From: Symsagittifera roscoffensis
Taxonomy: Eukaryota > Xenacoelomorpha > Acoela > Convolutidae
Reading direction: 5' to 3'
Length of the DNA: 64,000 bases
NCBI RefSeq assembly: GCF_963678635.1
Contig: NW_026970820.1
Location: forward strand, 1,490,001 to 1,554,000
In this document: one piece after another, positions 1-7,562 of the stretch
How positions within the stretch are numbered: the first letter of the stretch is position 1
Layout: each line of letters opens with the position of its first letter
Program-made: the position numbers and the translations under genes
The notes under the pieces: model-generated
Databases searched by the model: none
Told to the model about the DNA's origin: nothing
The model's input: only the letters and a program-made list of their open reading frames with translations

Positions 1-574
1 CAATAGGAAAAAATTCGTAAAAACCACAATTTTTACCCAATTTTGTTATTTTAAAACTCTATACCAACTAAATCGACTATGGCAAGCTCAAATAAGCCAT
101 CGAAACTCACTTTTTCTCACTTTGGAACAATTTTATTTTTTTGATAAAAAATGTTGAGTCAGAAACGTTAAAAATCAATTTTTTTCAAAAAGTCAAAAAA
201 AGTTGGTCCAATCGATACAATTCACTAAGCTAGACTTTACAAACCTGTTTAGAATGCTCTTCATGACCAAAGACGTAAAAATTACCCATTTTGAGAAAAG
301 TCGAAAAAACACGTTTTTGGTTAACGCGAAAAAGTGGAAAAAGTGGGAAAAATGGTCTTAAAAACAAAACCATGGAAAAGTGGCACTAACAAATTGTCCT
401 TATCTCGTCAATTCAGGGCCGCATGCAAAAAATTGGAAAGATTGAACCTGACGTTTTTGAGAACTCAATTTATTTTCCGAAAAGGACAGGGTATATATTG
501 AAAAAAATTTTTTGCCCGGAAGGGGCCCCTACCCCTTCCTAATCGCTTTTTGCGCCCGACGCGCGTCCATCTAG
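1..574. repeat. 3' part of a T2/T3-type repeat unit (truncated by window edge)
   Basis: This AT-rich stretch matches the last about 520-bp sub-repeat and the tail of the T3 unit that follows and of the T2 units near the right end. Shared landmarks are a GAGTCAGAAA motif (about 155-164), a GGGCCGCATGC tail motif near 418, a terminal stem of GGAAGGGG (518-525) with CCCCTTCC (532-539), and the closing CTAG at 571-574. No gene is seen. The 5' part lies outside the window, so the family (T2 or T3) is not settled. Confidence 0.8.
518..539. repeat. terminal GC-rich stem of the partial first unit
   Basis: GGAAGGGG pairs with CCCCTTCC (8 bp) around a six-base loop CCCCTA. The stem ends 31 nt before the closing CTAG. 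An equivalent stem at a similar distance before CTAG occurs in every unit of the window. Confidence 0.8.
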
Positions 575-588
575 AGGCAGAGCAGGCG

Positions 589-628
589 CCCCACCCACCC
601 AACCTGTCTGCTTCACCCACCCACCCAA
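589..628. repeat. CACCC-rich short tandem tract in the T3 head
   Basis: Two clusters of CCCA/CACCC repeats (589-600 and 614-626) are separated by a short spacer. They lie directly downstream of the CTAG boundary and are the most C-rich stretch of the window. T2 heads have a shorter C-rich counterpart (CCCACCCGCCC). Confidence 0.7.
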
Positions 629-661
629 TCAGTCAGGCTTTGTCCACGACCTATTCTTCTC

Positions 662-693
662 AACTCGATTCATTCCGTAGATGGAATCGAGTT
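662..693. repeat. 10-bp inverted repeat in the T3 head
   Basis: AACTCGATTC at 662-671 is the exact reverse complement of GAATCGAGTT at 684-693, with a 12-nt loop. It sits about 90 bp into the unit, near where T1 and T2 carry their GC-rich core stem (about 130 bp in), but shares no sequence with that core. Confidence 0.7.
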
Positions 694-1060
694 ATGATGT
701 GCCCCAAGACATAGAGATTTGACGAACACGTGTCCCACTATTTGATAGATCTTTTTTCGAATCAGTTTCTTCTAATTGATTTGCAAACTATGGGCCAGAA
801 ATCAACATGTGCATTCATCAAAGATGTCAACAAAGCAAAAAAAAGCACCGTGCATGTTCCATATTTGTGTCCCAGTTTTGACAATGGGAAGAAGCAGCAA
901 AACTTCAAACAGCTTAATACTAAAATTTAGATATAATTTCTCATGAATGAAACAAATACGCTCTCCTCAGGTTTAGTTTTAAGAGGAAATTGTAAATGAT
1001 GAAAAGTATCAATACAACATGCGGCTGCTTTTTTTTTCTCTGCTCTTTGCTCAAGGTCCC

Positions 1061-1102
1061 GGATGCCCCTACCTGGGACCACAAGGGTCCCAGGGAGCAT
1101 CC
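1061..1102. repeat. central bulged stem, T3 version
   Basis: The outer arms GGATGC and GCATCC pair, followed by CCT with AGG. A short 5' bulge (ACCT) leads to the inner stem GGGACC with GGTCCC around loop ACAAG. One base is unpaired relative to the T2 version. The stem starts 486 bp into the unit, close to the T2 offset (476-480) and the T1 offset (448 in the first T1 unit). Confidence 0.8.
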
Positions 1103-1516
1103 TACAGTGATTTTAGCATAAAACATACAATTATGAATAGCAAAGCTCTAAGCAGTTTTGAAATTTTTTTCCCCATTTTCTTCTCTCCACAAAGGGTATA
1201 CAATCCCATTTTTGTTACAAAGAGCCTGTTAAACTAGCAATCCAAAACTTACAGTTAAATTATAAACTCATTACTTTTCCGAATTTGTAACAAAATTGTA
1301 CATTTTGAACCGCAGTTAAACCTTGTAACTCGGTGCAGTAACAAAGTCAAGTGCACACTAGCTACATTTTCAACACAGTAAATTATTTTAAAAAGGACAA
1401 CTGCATCTGGTTTTTCATAAAAAAACAACACTAGTCAACGCAGTAAATTCTTTAAAGAAAGGACCTCTGAATCTGGTTTTTCGTTTGATTTTTAATAAGT
1501 ATTACATAAGTTATTA

Positions 1517-3066
1517 ATTGAAATCGAACAAAAACAACTAAAAAAATTTTACCATTTTTGATCAGTTTCGACAAAAAAATTACAAAACCTCACTTATTTG
1601 ACTGTGGCAGGCTCAAACAATCTATCAAAAAGCACTTTTGCTTAAGTTTTTTTAAGTTAAAAATGAAAAAAGGATCAAAAAGGAAAAACAAAATCGATTC
1701 TCTCATACTATCAAAACAATAGGTGACAGACATTTTTGCCCATAGACACACACCGTAGGAACCTGTTTACAAAAGGTCTTCATAGGCAAAGCCGAAAAAC
1801 TACCCGTTTCGAGAAAAGAGCAAAAAAAAATTTGGCATCCTACGAAATTGCTAAAATCAAGAAAAAAGAAAAATGGCCTTGAAAAAAAAGACATTAGAAA
1901 ATAGTAACAAATTGGCATAACTCTATACATTCAGAATGTCATGCAAAAAATATAAAAAGATTTCGGGAGGATTTTTGAACAGATAAGTCTCTCCGGAATT
2001 TTGGCAGTACTATTTATACTACTATAGTATTGAATCAAGTCAAAACAAAAAGTCTTAAAAACTAACACTTCTTAACAATTTCGACAAATAAATGATCAAA
2101 CCCTCTAAGTTGACTATGAGAAGCCCGAATATTTCATCAAAAATTATTTTTGAATACTTTTGGAATTTTTTCATTTTCGACCAAAAAAAGATAAAGTTGA
2201 AAATCCAAAAAACTTATTTTTTCAAAAAATCATAAAAAATTGGCCCCAATCTATTTTATCCTCAGAAACACACTCTGGGAACGGATTTAGAAAGACTATG
2301 ATGACCAAAGCCGACATATTACTTATTTTGAGAAAAGGGCAAAAAACCATTTTTGGCTCCCTACCAAAGCTGGAGAAATCGGACAAAATGGTATTGAAAA
2401 AGAAACCATCGAAAATTGGCAAATACAAACTGCCAGTCTTCTATCCATTTGAGCCTCATGCAAAAACTCAGAAAAAGTCCAGCGGAAATATTTGAGAACA
2501 TACCAGTTTCTCCTGAATTTTGAAATTATTTTTTGTACTACTGTAGTATTAAATATAGTGAAATCTAAAAGTCGTAAAAACTACAATTTTTGTTCAATTT
2601 TGACAATTTAATAATCAAAACCCACTATATTGACTAGGGCAACCTCAAATATATCATCAGAATGCTTTTTTTCTCACTTTTGAAAAAAAAAAATTTTTTG
2701 AGGAAAAATGTTGAGTCAGAAACGGGAAAAATCAATTTTTTTCAAAAAGTTAAAAAAAGTTGTTCCATTCGGATTAATTCATTAGGCTAAACTTTATGAA
2801 CCTGTTCAGAACTGTTTTCATGTCCAAAGCCGTAAAACTTACCCATTTTGAGAAAAGTCCAAAAAACACCTTTTTAGTTAACGCAAAAAAGTGGAAAAAG
2901 TGGGAAAAATGGTCTTCAAAATGAAACCATCGAAAAGTGGCATTAACAAACTGCCATTATTTCGTCAATTCAGACCCGCATGCAAAAAATTAGGAAGTTC
3001 TGACGAAACGTTTTGGAGAACGTGAAAGTTTTCAGCAAAATGGTATATGTATATTTTTTATAGTAC
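1517..3066. repeat. three internal sub-repeats of about 520 bp in T3
   Basis: Diverged copies start near 1517, 2037 and 2558. Landmarks recur at regular spacing: TTTCGAC/TTTTGAC ending at 1572, 2085 and 2604 (513 and 519 bp apart), and ATGCAAAAA beginning at 1941, 2458 and 2980 (517 and 522 bp apart). The third copy is closest to the last sub-repeat of T2 units. The stretch is AT-rich and contains no convincing gene. Confidence 0.75.
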
Positions 3067-3074
3067 TTCTGCAC

Positions 3075-3096
3075 GGGAGGGGCCCCTACCCCTCCC
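3075..3096. repeat. terminal GC-rich stem of the T3 unit
   Basis: GGGAGGGG pairs with CCCCTCCC around loop CCCCTA. Compared with the GGAAGGGG/CCCCTTCC stems of T2 and the first partial unit, both arms changed together, so pairing is kept while sequence differs. CTAG follows 30 nt later. Confidence 0.8.
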
Positions 3097-3260
3097 TAAT
3101 TGCTTTTTTTTGCTACACGCGACCATCTAGCACCCTCAAGGTCACGTGACTTATTTTTGTTTTGGGAATTTTCTGAAACCAAAAGAGAGCCTGGTCATGC
3201 ATCGACATCACATCATGTGCTCAAGCAAATACGTGGACTTCTACGCATTCCCATTCGCAG

Positions 3261-3278
3261 TGCGCCCTTCGGGCGCAA
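3261..3278. repeat. 5' GC-rich core stem (T1 version)
   Basis: TGCGCCC pairs with GGGCGCA around loop TTC, about 130 bp into the unit. Short arms GCATT (3245-3249) and AATGC (3278-3282) can extend it asymmetrically. T2 units carry a nearly identical 18-base core at the same offset. Copies vary: loop TTA in units 3 and 6, a broken pair (GGGCTC) in units 2 and 8, GAGCGC in unit 13, GCGCGC in unit 14. Confidence 0.75.
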
Positions 3279-3578
3279 ATGCCAATGCTCAATTAATTTC
3301 GCCAGGTGAAAATTTTTTAAAGAAAAATTCTGATAAATTTTAACTTAAACTACCATCAAAAAACGCAAAGATTTCAAAGTGTGAAACAATCAAGTTTTTG
3401 CTATTACCGGGCATGTAGTGAGACTGAATCCGGCAAAAATAAATTGAAAAACGAAGGAAATGGAAAGAAAAAAATTGTTCAAAATAAGAACGCAACCTCA
3501 AAAACTTATTTGATCTCCGCTAAGGTCATAATTCCGATCAGGCTGATTTCAGATTTTAAGCGTACAATTTACGGTTAC

Positions 3579-3621
3579 GGGTGCTCCCTCTACAGGTCCC
3601 AGAGGGACCGAGTGAGCATCC
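3579..3621. repeat. central bulged stem, T1 reference copy
   Basis: From outside in, the pairs are GG/CC, TGCTC/GAGCA and CTC/GAG, separated by single mismatches. A four-base 5' bulge (TACA) follows, then a perfect inner stem GGTCCC/GGGACC with loop AGA. The total is 43 nt, the same as T2. The inner stem is intact in all 24 T1 units. A near-palindrome CCTCGATCCAGG follows at once, and a T-rich stretch about 40 nt downstream. Role unknown; a protein-binding cruciform or a structured RNA are both possible. Confidence 0.8.
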
Positions 3622-4114
3622 TACCTCGATCCAGGTTAACGGATAGTTGTTCTTAATTTTTCACAAATTTTTTTTTTCACTAATGCTTGTTTTCATTTCC
3701 TCATGAGAAGCTGTATTAATTTTAAAAAAATTGATTTTATTAATCAATGCTTCCAAGAACAACTGATGTTAGGCGGTTGCAAATGCGGTTGCTGAAAACT
3801 AGTAAGGGATAATGATGAGAAAAATTGTAAGTTTTCAAATGAATTTAAAAACAGTTTTTTTCTTTTTTCTTTTGTAAATCGGGAGAAATGAATCATTTTT
3901 TTTAAAAGTTTTCCTCGCACCAACCACTGTTCTTAAGTAATGAAGATTCCTGTTCTAGCCGTTTATAACACTTTGGCAGAAAAAACATCAATATGATGTA
4001 AAATGTTTTAAAAAAGAGAAAAATTTAAAAATTATGTTTTTTTTTAAAAATCAAAAATTTGTAATTTTCAAAATTGAAAAAAAGTGAAAATTAATTGCAT
4101 ATTACAATTCAGCG

Positions 4115-4132
4115 TACCCATTTTAGTGGGTA
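4115..4132. repeat. TACCCA/TGGGTA inverted repeat in the T1 body
   Basis: TACCCA (4115-4120) pairs with TGGGTA (4127-4132) around a six-base loop. The stem is complete in units 1, 2, 8, 22, 23 and 24. Most other units have TGGGTC on the 3' side and lose the outermost pair. Confidence 0.6.
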
Positions 4133-4390
4133 TAGCATTTTGAATCACCAAAAAATGTTACAAATTGTAGATTTTATGAAGTTTTCATTTTGGCTATTTT
4201 TCCTTGTCGCCTCCACTTAAGGCACCTTTCAGCCAACTTGAGAAACTGGAACCTAAACAAGCTATACAGATAGTCTGAATGAGCCATTTTCAGCGTGATA
4301 ACACGCTTGGAAGAAAAAAAACTGCAGAAAAGAAAGGAAATTTTGAACTTTAACCTTTTTTCTTCTTCAAATGGCGATACTTAGAATAAT

Positions 4391-4404
4391 TTTTCAGCTG
4401 AAAA
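4391..4404. repeat. 14-bp perfect palindrome TTTTCAGCTGAAAA
   Basis: A perfect palindrome centred on CAGCTG is present in most T1 units. Units 7, 11, 18 and 19 carry changes in it (for example CAGGTG). It lies in one of the most A/T-tract-rich parts of the unit. CAGCTG is an E-box type site, but a binding role is not shown. Confidence 0.55.
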
Positions 4405-4725
4405 GTTCAAAAAAAATCAAAAAATTCAAATTTTGAAAAATTTTTAAAAAAATCTCATCAGTCTGTTTATTGGAGTCTTCGAGGTTTTGGGAGACCTTAT
4501 CTGGCGGCTAACAACAAGTGGATCACTTATTTTAAATTTTTGAGAAAGGTCAAAAAAACCTGTTTTTACGATTTTTTAGACAGAATTCCGAAAGCAATAT
4601 CTTGGCTAAAAACAAAAATGAGGGCCTAAAAATAGTACAAACAGTACTCCCACATAAAGTACATTAGGTTGGAAAGAAGAAATTGACTCTGATTCAAAAA
4701 TCGTTTTATAACTTTATTTCTGAAC

Positions 4726-4970
4726 AAAAAATTGTATAAAAATCAAAAACTGAAAAATTTTTTGAAAAAAATGATTGTTTTGAAAAAGTGCCAATTTTTA
4801 GCTGAAACTTTTCATTTTAGCTAAAAAAGCCAGAGCAAGGCCCTTTAAGTTCAATTAAATTAATTAAGCAAATTATTTTCAAGTTTTTTCGTTAAAGGCT
4901 TTTATTTTGAAAAAGTATTCAAAAATGGGTAAAAAAAAGTCAAAAAAATCAATTTTCTCAGATTCAAAAA
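4726..4970. other. phased A/T-tract region of the T1 unit
   Basis: Runs of A or T 4-8 bases long recur about every 10 bp, for example centred near 4728, 4740, 4747, 4758, 4768, 4780, 4785, 4796 and 4808, and again around 4925-4965. Such helical phasing bends DNA and resembles the periodic An/Tn clusters described in Caenorhabditis elegans. The same pattern recurs in every T1 unit. The phasing was judged by eye and not scored. Confidence 0.5.
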
Positions 4971-5096
4971 CCTCCACCACCATGATGATTAGTTCGCTAG
5001 ATAGGACTGCTGAAACCAATTTAGACGCATTTTCATAAGTATATCAAAATTTTTATTTATTTTTGAGAATTAAGCAAAATAAAAACTTTTCCCAAA

Positions 5097-5113
5097 TTGG
5101 GCAAAAAGCCCAA
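5097..5113. repeat. TTGGGC/GCCCAA inverted repeat near the T1 tail
   Basis: TTGGGC and GCCCAA pair around AAAAA, overlapping the small palindrome CCCAAATTGGG (5091-5101). A further GCCCAAA and a later TTGTTGGG give alternative partners. The block is nearly invariant across T1 units, with loop changes (AAAAT) in units 17, 18 and 21. Confidence 0.6.
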
Positions 5114-5188
5114 ATTAGCCCAAACACCTGTTAAAAATTGTTGGGTCGAAAAATCACAAAAGGAAACCCCTATTCGTTTGACATTTTA

Positions 5189-5210
5189 GGGCCGCATGCA
5201 AAAAATTAGA
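5189..5210. repeat. tail motif shared by all families
   Basis: The motif GGGCCGCATGCAAAAAATT lies about 150 bp before CTAG. Very similar sequence is found at the same place in the first partial unit (about 417), T3 (about 2976) and T2 units (about 58567, 61034, 63519). Weaker versions (ATGCAAAA, ATGCCAATT) mark the earlier sub-repeats of T2 and T3. It is one of the longest near-identical stretches common to all families. Confidence 0.8.
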
Positions 5211-5290
5211 CCAATCTAACCTGACAATTTCGAGAATCAACTTTTTTGTCAAAATTCTCTAAAGACCAATTTAGGGAGATTACTTGTACC

Positions 5291-5310
5291 GGTGGGGGCC
5301 CTACCCCACC
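5291..5310. repeat. terminal GC-rich stem, T1 short (S) form
   Basis: GGTGGGG pairs with CCCCACC around loop GCCCTA. The L form in other units has one more C in the loop and a linked set of flanking differences (for example TCAAAAAATTTTG after the stem instead of TAAAAAATTTTTG). CTAG follows 33 nt after the stem (5344-5347). The stem could stall polymerases or act as a signal; no function is shown. Confidence 0.8.
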
Positions 5311-5347
5311 TAAAAAATTTTTGAAATGCTGGAACGCGGCCACCTAG

Positions 5348-7562
5348 CACCCTCAAGGTCACGTGACTTACTTTTGTTTTTGGTATTTTCTGAAACCAAA
5401 AGCAAGCATGGTCATGCATCGACATCATGTGCTCAAGCAAATACGTGGACTTCTACGCATTCCCATTCGCAATGCGCCCATCGGGCTCAAATGCCAATGC
5501 TCAATTAATTTTGCCAGGTGAAAAAAAAATTATTTAAAAAGTTCTGCTAAACTTTATTTTAAACTACCACCAAAAAACGCAAAGATTTCAAAGTATAAAA
5601 CAATCAAATTTTTGCCAATACCGGGCTTGCAATGAGACTGATGTTGGCAAAAGTAAAATAGAAAATGTAGAAAATGGAAAGAAAAAAATTGTTCAAAATA
5701 AGAACGCAACATCAAAAACTTATTTGATCTCCGCTCAAATCATAATTCAGATCAGGCTGATTTCAGATTTTAAGCGTAGAATTTACGGTTACGGCTGCTC
5801 CCTCTACAGGTCCCAGAGGGACCGAGTGAGCATCCTACCTCGATCCAGGTTAACGGATAGTTGTTCTTAATTTTTCACAAATTTTTTTTTCTCTGATGCT
5901 TGTTTACACTTCCTCATGAGAAGCTGTATTAATTTTTAAAAAAATTATTTTATCCATCATTGCTTCCAAGAACAACTGATTTTAGGCGATTACAAATGCG
6001 GTTGTTGAAACTAGTAAGGGATAATGATGAGAAAAATTGTAAGTTTTCAAATGAATTTAAAAACAGTTTTTTTCCTTTTTTTCTTTTGTAAATCGGGAGA
6101 AATGAATCAGTTTTTTTTTTAAGTTTTCCTCGCACCACCCACTGTTCCTAAGTAATGAAGATTCCTGTTCTAGCCGTTTATAACACTTTGGCAGAAAAAA
6201 CATCAATATGATGTAAAATGTTTTAAAAAAGAGAAAAATTTAAAAATTATGTTTTTTTAAAAAAATCAAAAAATTGTAATTTTCAAAATTGAAAAAAAGT
6301 AAAAGTTAATTGCATATTACGATTCACCGTACCCAACTTAGTGGGTATAGCATTTTAAATTACCAAAAAATGATGAAAATTGTAGATTTTATGAAGTTTT
6401 CATTTTGGCTATTTTTCCTTGTCGCCTCCACTTAAGGCACCTTTGAGCCAACTTGAGAAACTGGAACCTAAACAAGCTATACAGATAGTCTCAATGAGCC
6501 ATTTTCAGCGTGATAACACGCCTGGAAGAAAAAAAACTCCAGAAAAGAAAGAAAATTTTGAACTTTAACCTTTTTTCTTCTTCAAATGGCGATACTTAGA
6601 ATAATTTTTCAGCTGAAAAATTCAAAAGAAATCAAAAAATTCAAATTTTGAAAATTTTTTTAAAAAATCTCATCAGTCTGTTTATTGGAGTCTTCCAGGT
6701 TTTGAGAGATCTTATCTGGCGGCTAACAACAAAAGGATCATTTATTATAAAAATTTGAGAAAGGTCAAAAAAACATGTTTTTTCGACTTTTTTGACAGAA
6801 TTTCGAAAGCAATATCTTGGCAAAAAACAAGAATGAGGGCCTAAAATTAGTACAAACAGTACTCCCACATAAGGTACATTAGGTTGGAAATAAAAAATTT
6901 ACTCTGACTCAAAAATCGTTTTTTAACTTTATTTCTGAACAAGAAATTGAAAAGAAATCAAAAACTTAAAAATTTTTTGAAAAAAATGATTGTTTTGAAA
7001 AAGTGCCAATTTTTAGCTGAAACTTTTCATTTTAGCTAATAAAGCCAGAGCAATGCCCTTTAAGCTCAAATAAATTAATTATGCAAATTTTTTTCAAGTT
7101 TTTTCGTTAAAGCCTTTTATTTTGAAAAAGTATTCAAAAATGGGTAAAAAAAAGTCAAAAAAATCAATTTTCTCCGATTCAAAAACCTCCACTACCATGA
7201 TGATTAGTGCGTTAGATAGGACTGCTGAGATCAATTTAGACGTTCTTTCATAAATATATCAAAATTTTTACTTATTTTTGAGAATTAAGCAGAATAAAAA
7301 CTTTTCCCAAATTGGGCAAAAAGCCCAAATTAGCCCAAACACCTGTTAAAAATTGTTGGGTCAAAAAATCACAAAAGGAAACCCCTATTTGTTTGACATT
7401 TTAGGGCCGCATGCAAAAAATTAGACCAATCTAACCTGACAATTTCGAGAATCAACTTTTTTGTCAAAATTCTCTAAAGACCAATTTAGGGAGATTACTT
7501 GTACCGGTGGGGGCCCTACCCCACCTAAAAAATTTTTGAAATGCTGGAACGCGGCCACCTAG
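5348..7562. repeat. T1 unit 2 (2215 bp, head P, tail S)
   Basis: The bulged stem is at 5793-5835. The 5' core stem has a broken pair (GGGCTC in place of GGGCGC). From roughly 130 bp into the unit it is nearly the same as unit 8, while the first part differs. A minus-strand open frame at 6641-6868 has a near-identical copy in unit 8 but not in most units. Confidence 0.92.

Larger units (their letters stand above)
575..3130. repeat. T3 repeat unit, 2556 bp, single copy in the window
   Basis: The unit lies between CTAG 571-574 and CTAG 3127-3130. Its first 900 bp or so look unlike T1 and T2, but the tail (about 2558-3130) is clearly related to T2 tails. It carries a CACCC-rich tract, a 10-bp stem at 662-693, the bulged stem at 1061-1102, three about 520-bp sub-repeats and a terminal stem. 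The short open frames here (for example 730-930 and 2160-2495) are AT-rich, resemble no protein I know and are treated as chance. Position and order of parts match T2, so it is probably a diverged relative. Confidence 0.8.
3131..5347. repeat. T1 unit 1 (2217 bp, head P, tail S)
   Basis: First unit of the array. Its bulged stem is at 3579-3621. Base 3581 is G where the other units have C, which turns an internal mismatch into a possible G-T pair. It has a 5-bp head insertion near 3200 that is otherwise found only in units 23 and 24. By eye it differs from unit 24 at three sites (3581, 4561, 4728) over the whole length, although 51 kb lies between them. Confidence 0.93.

Noticed and set aside
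3579-3650. tRNA or snRNA gene at the bulged stem
   Set aside because: No cloverleaf, no properly spaced A and B boxes, no convincing Sm site, and no match to a spliced-leader or U-snRNA that I know.
3772-3777. TTAGGC, the nematode telomere motif
   Set aside because: It occurs once per unit and not in tandem, so it is not evidence of a telomere.
4095-4135. Geminivirus-like nonanucleotide (CATATTAC) beside a small hairpin in T1 units
   Set aside because: The match is partial, it lies outside the hairpin loop, and no replication gene is present. Most likely chance in AT-rich DNA.
4388-4400. TTTTTCAG sequences as nematode-type 3' splice sites
   Set aside because: They occur in AT-rich palindromes without open exons downstream, so no intron is supported.
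5291-5347. Terminal stem plus CTAG as a canonical Helitron 3' end
   Set aside because: The stem-to-end distance is about 30 nt, the base after CTAG is C or A rather than T, and no Rep-helicase coding sequence is present. Kept only as a hypothesis under findings.
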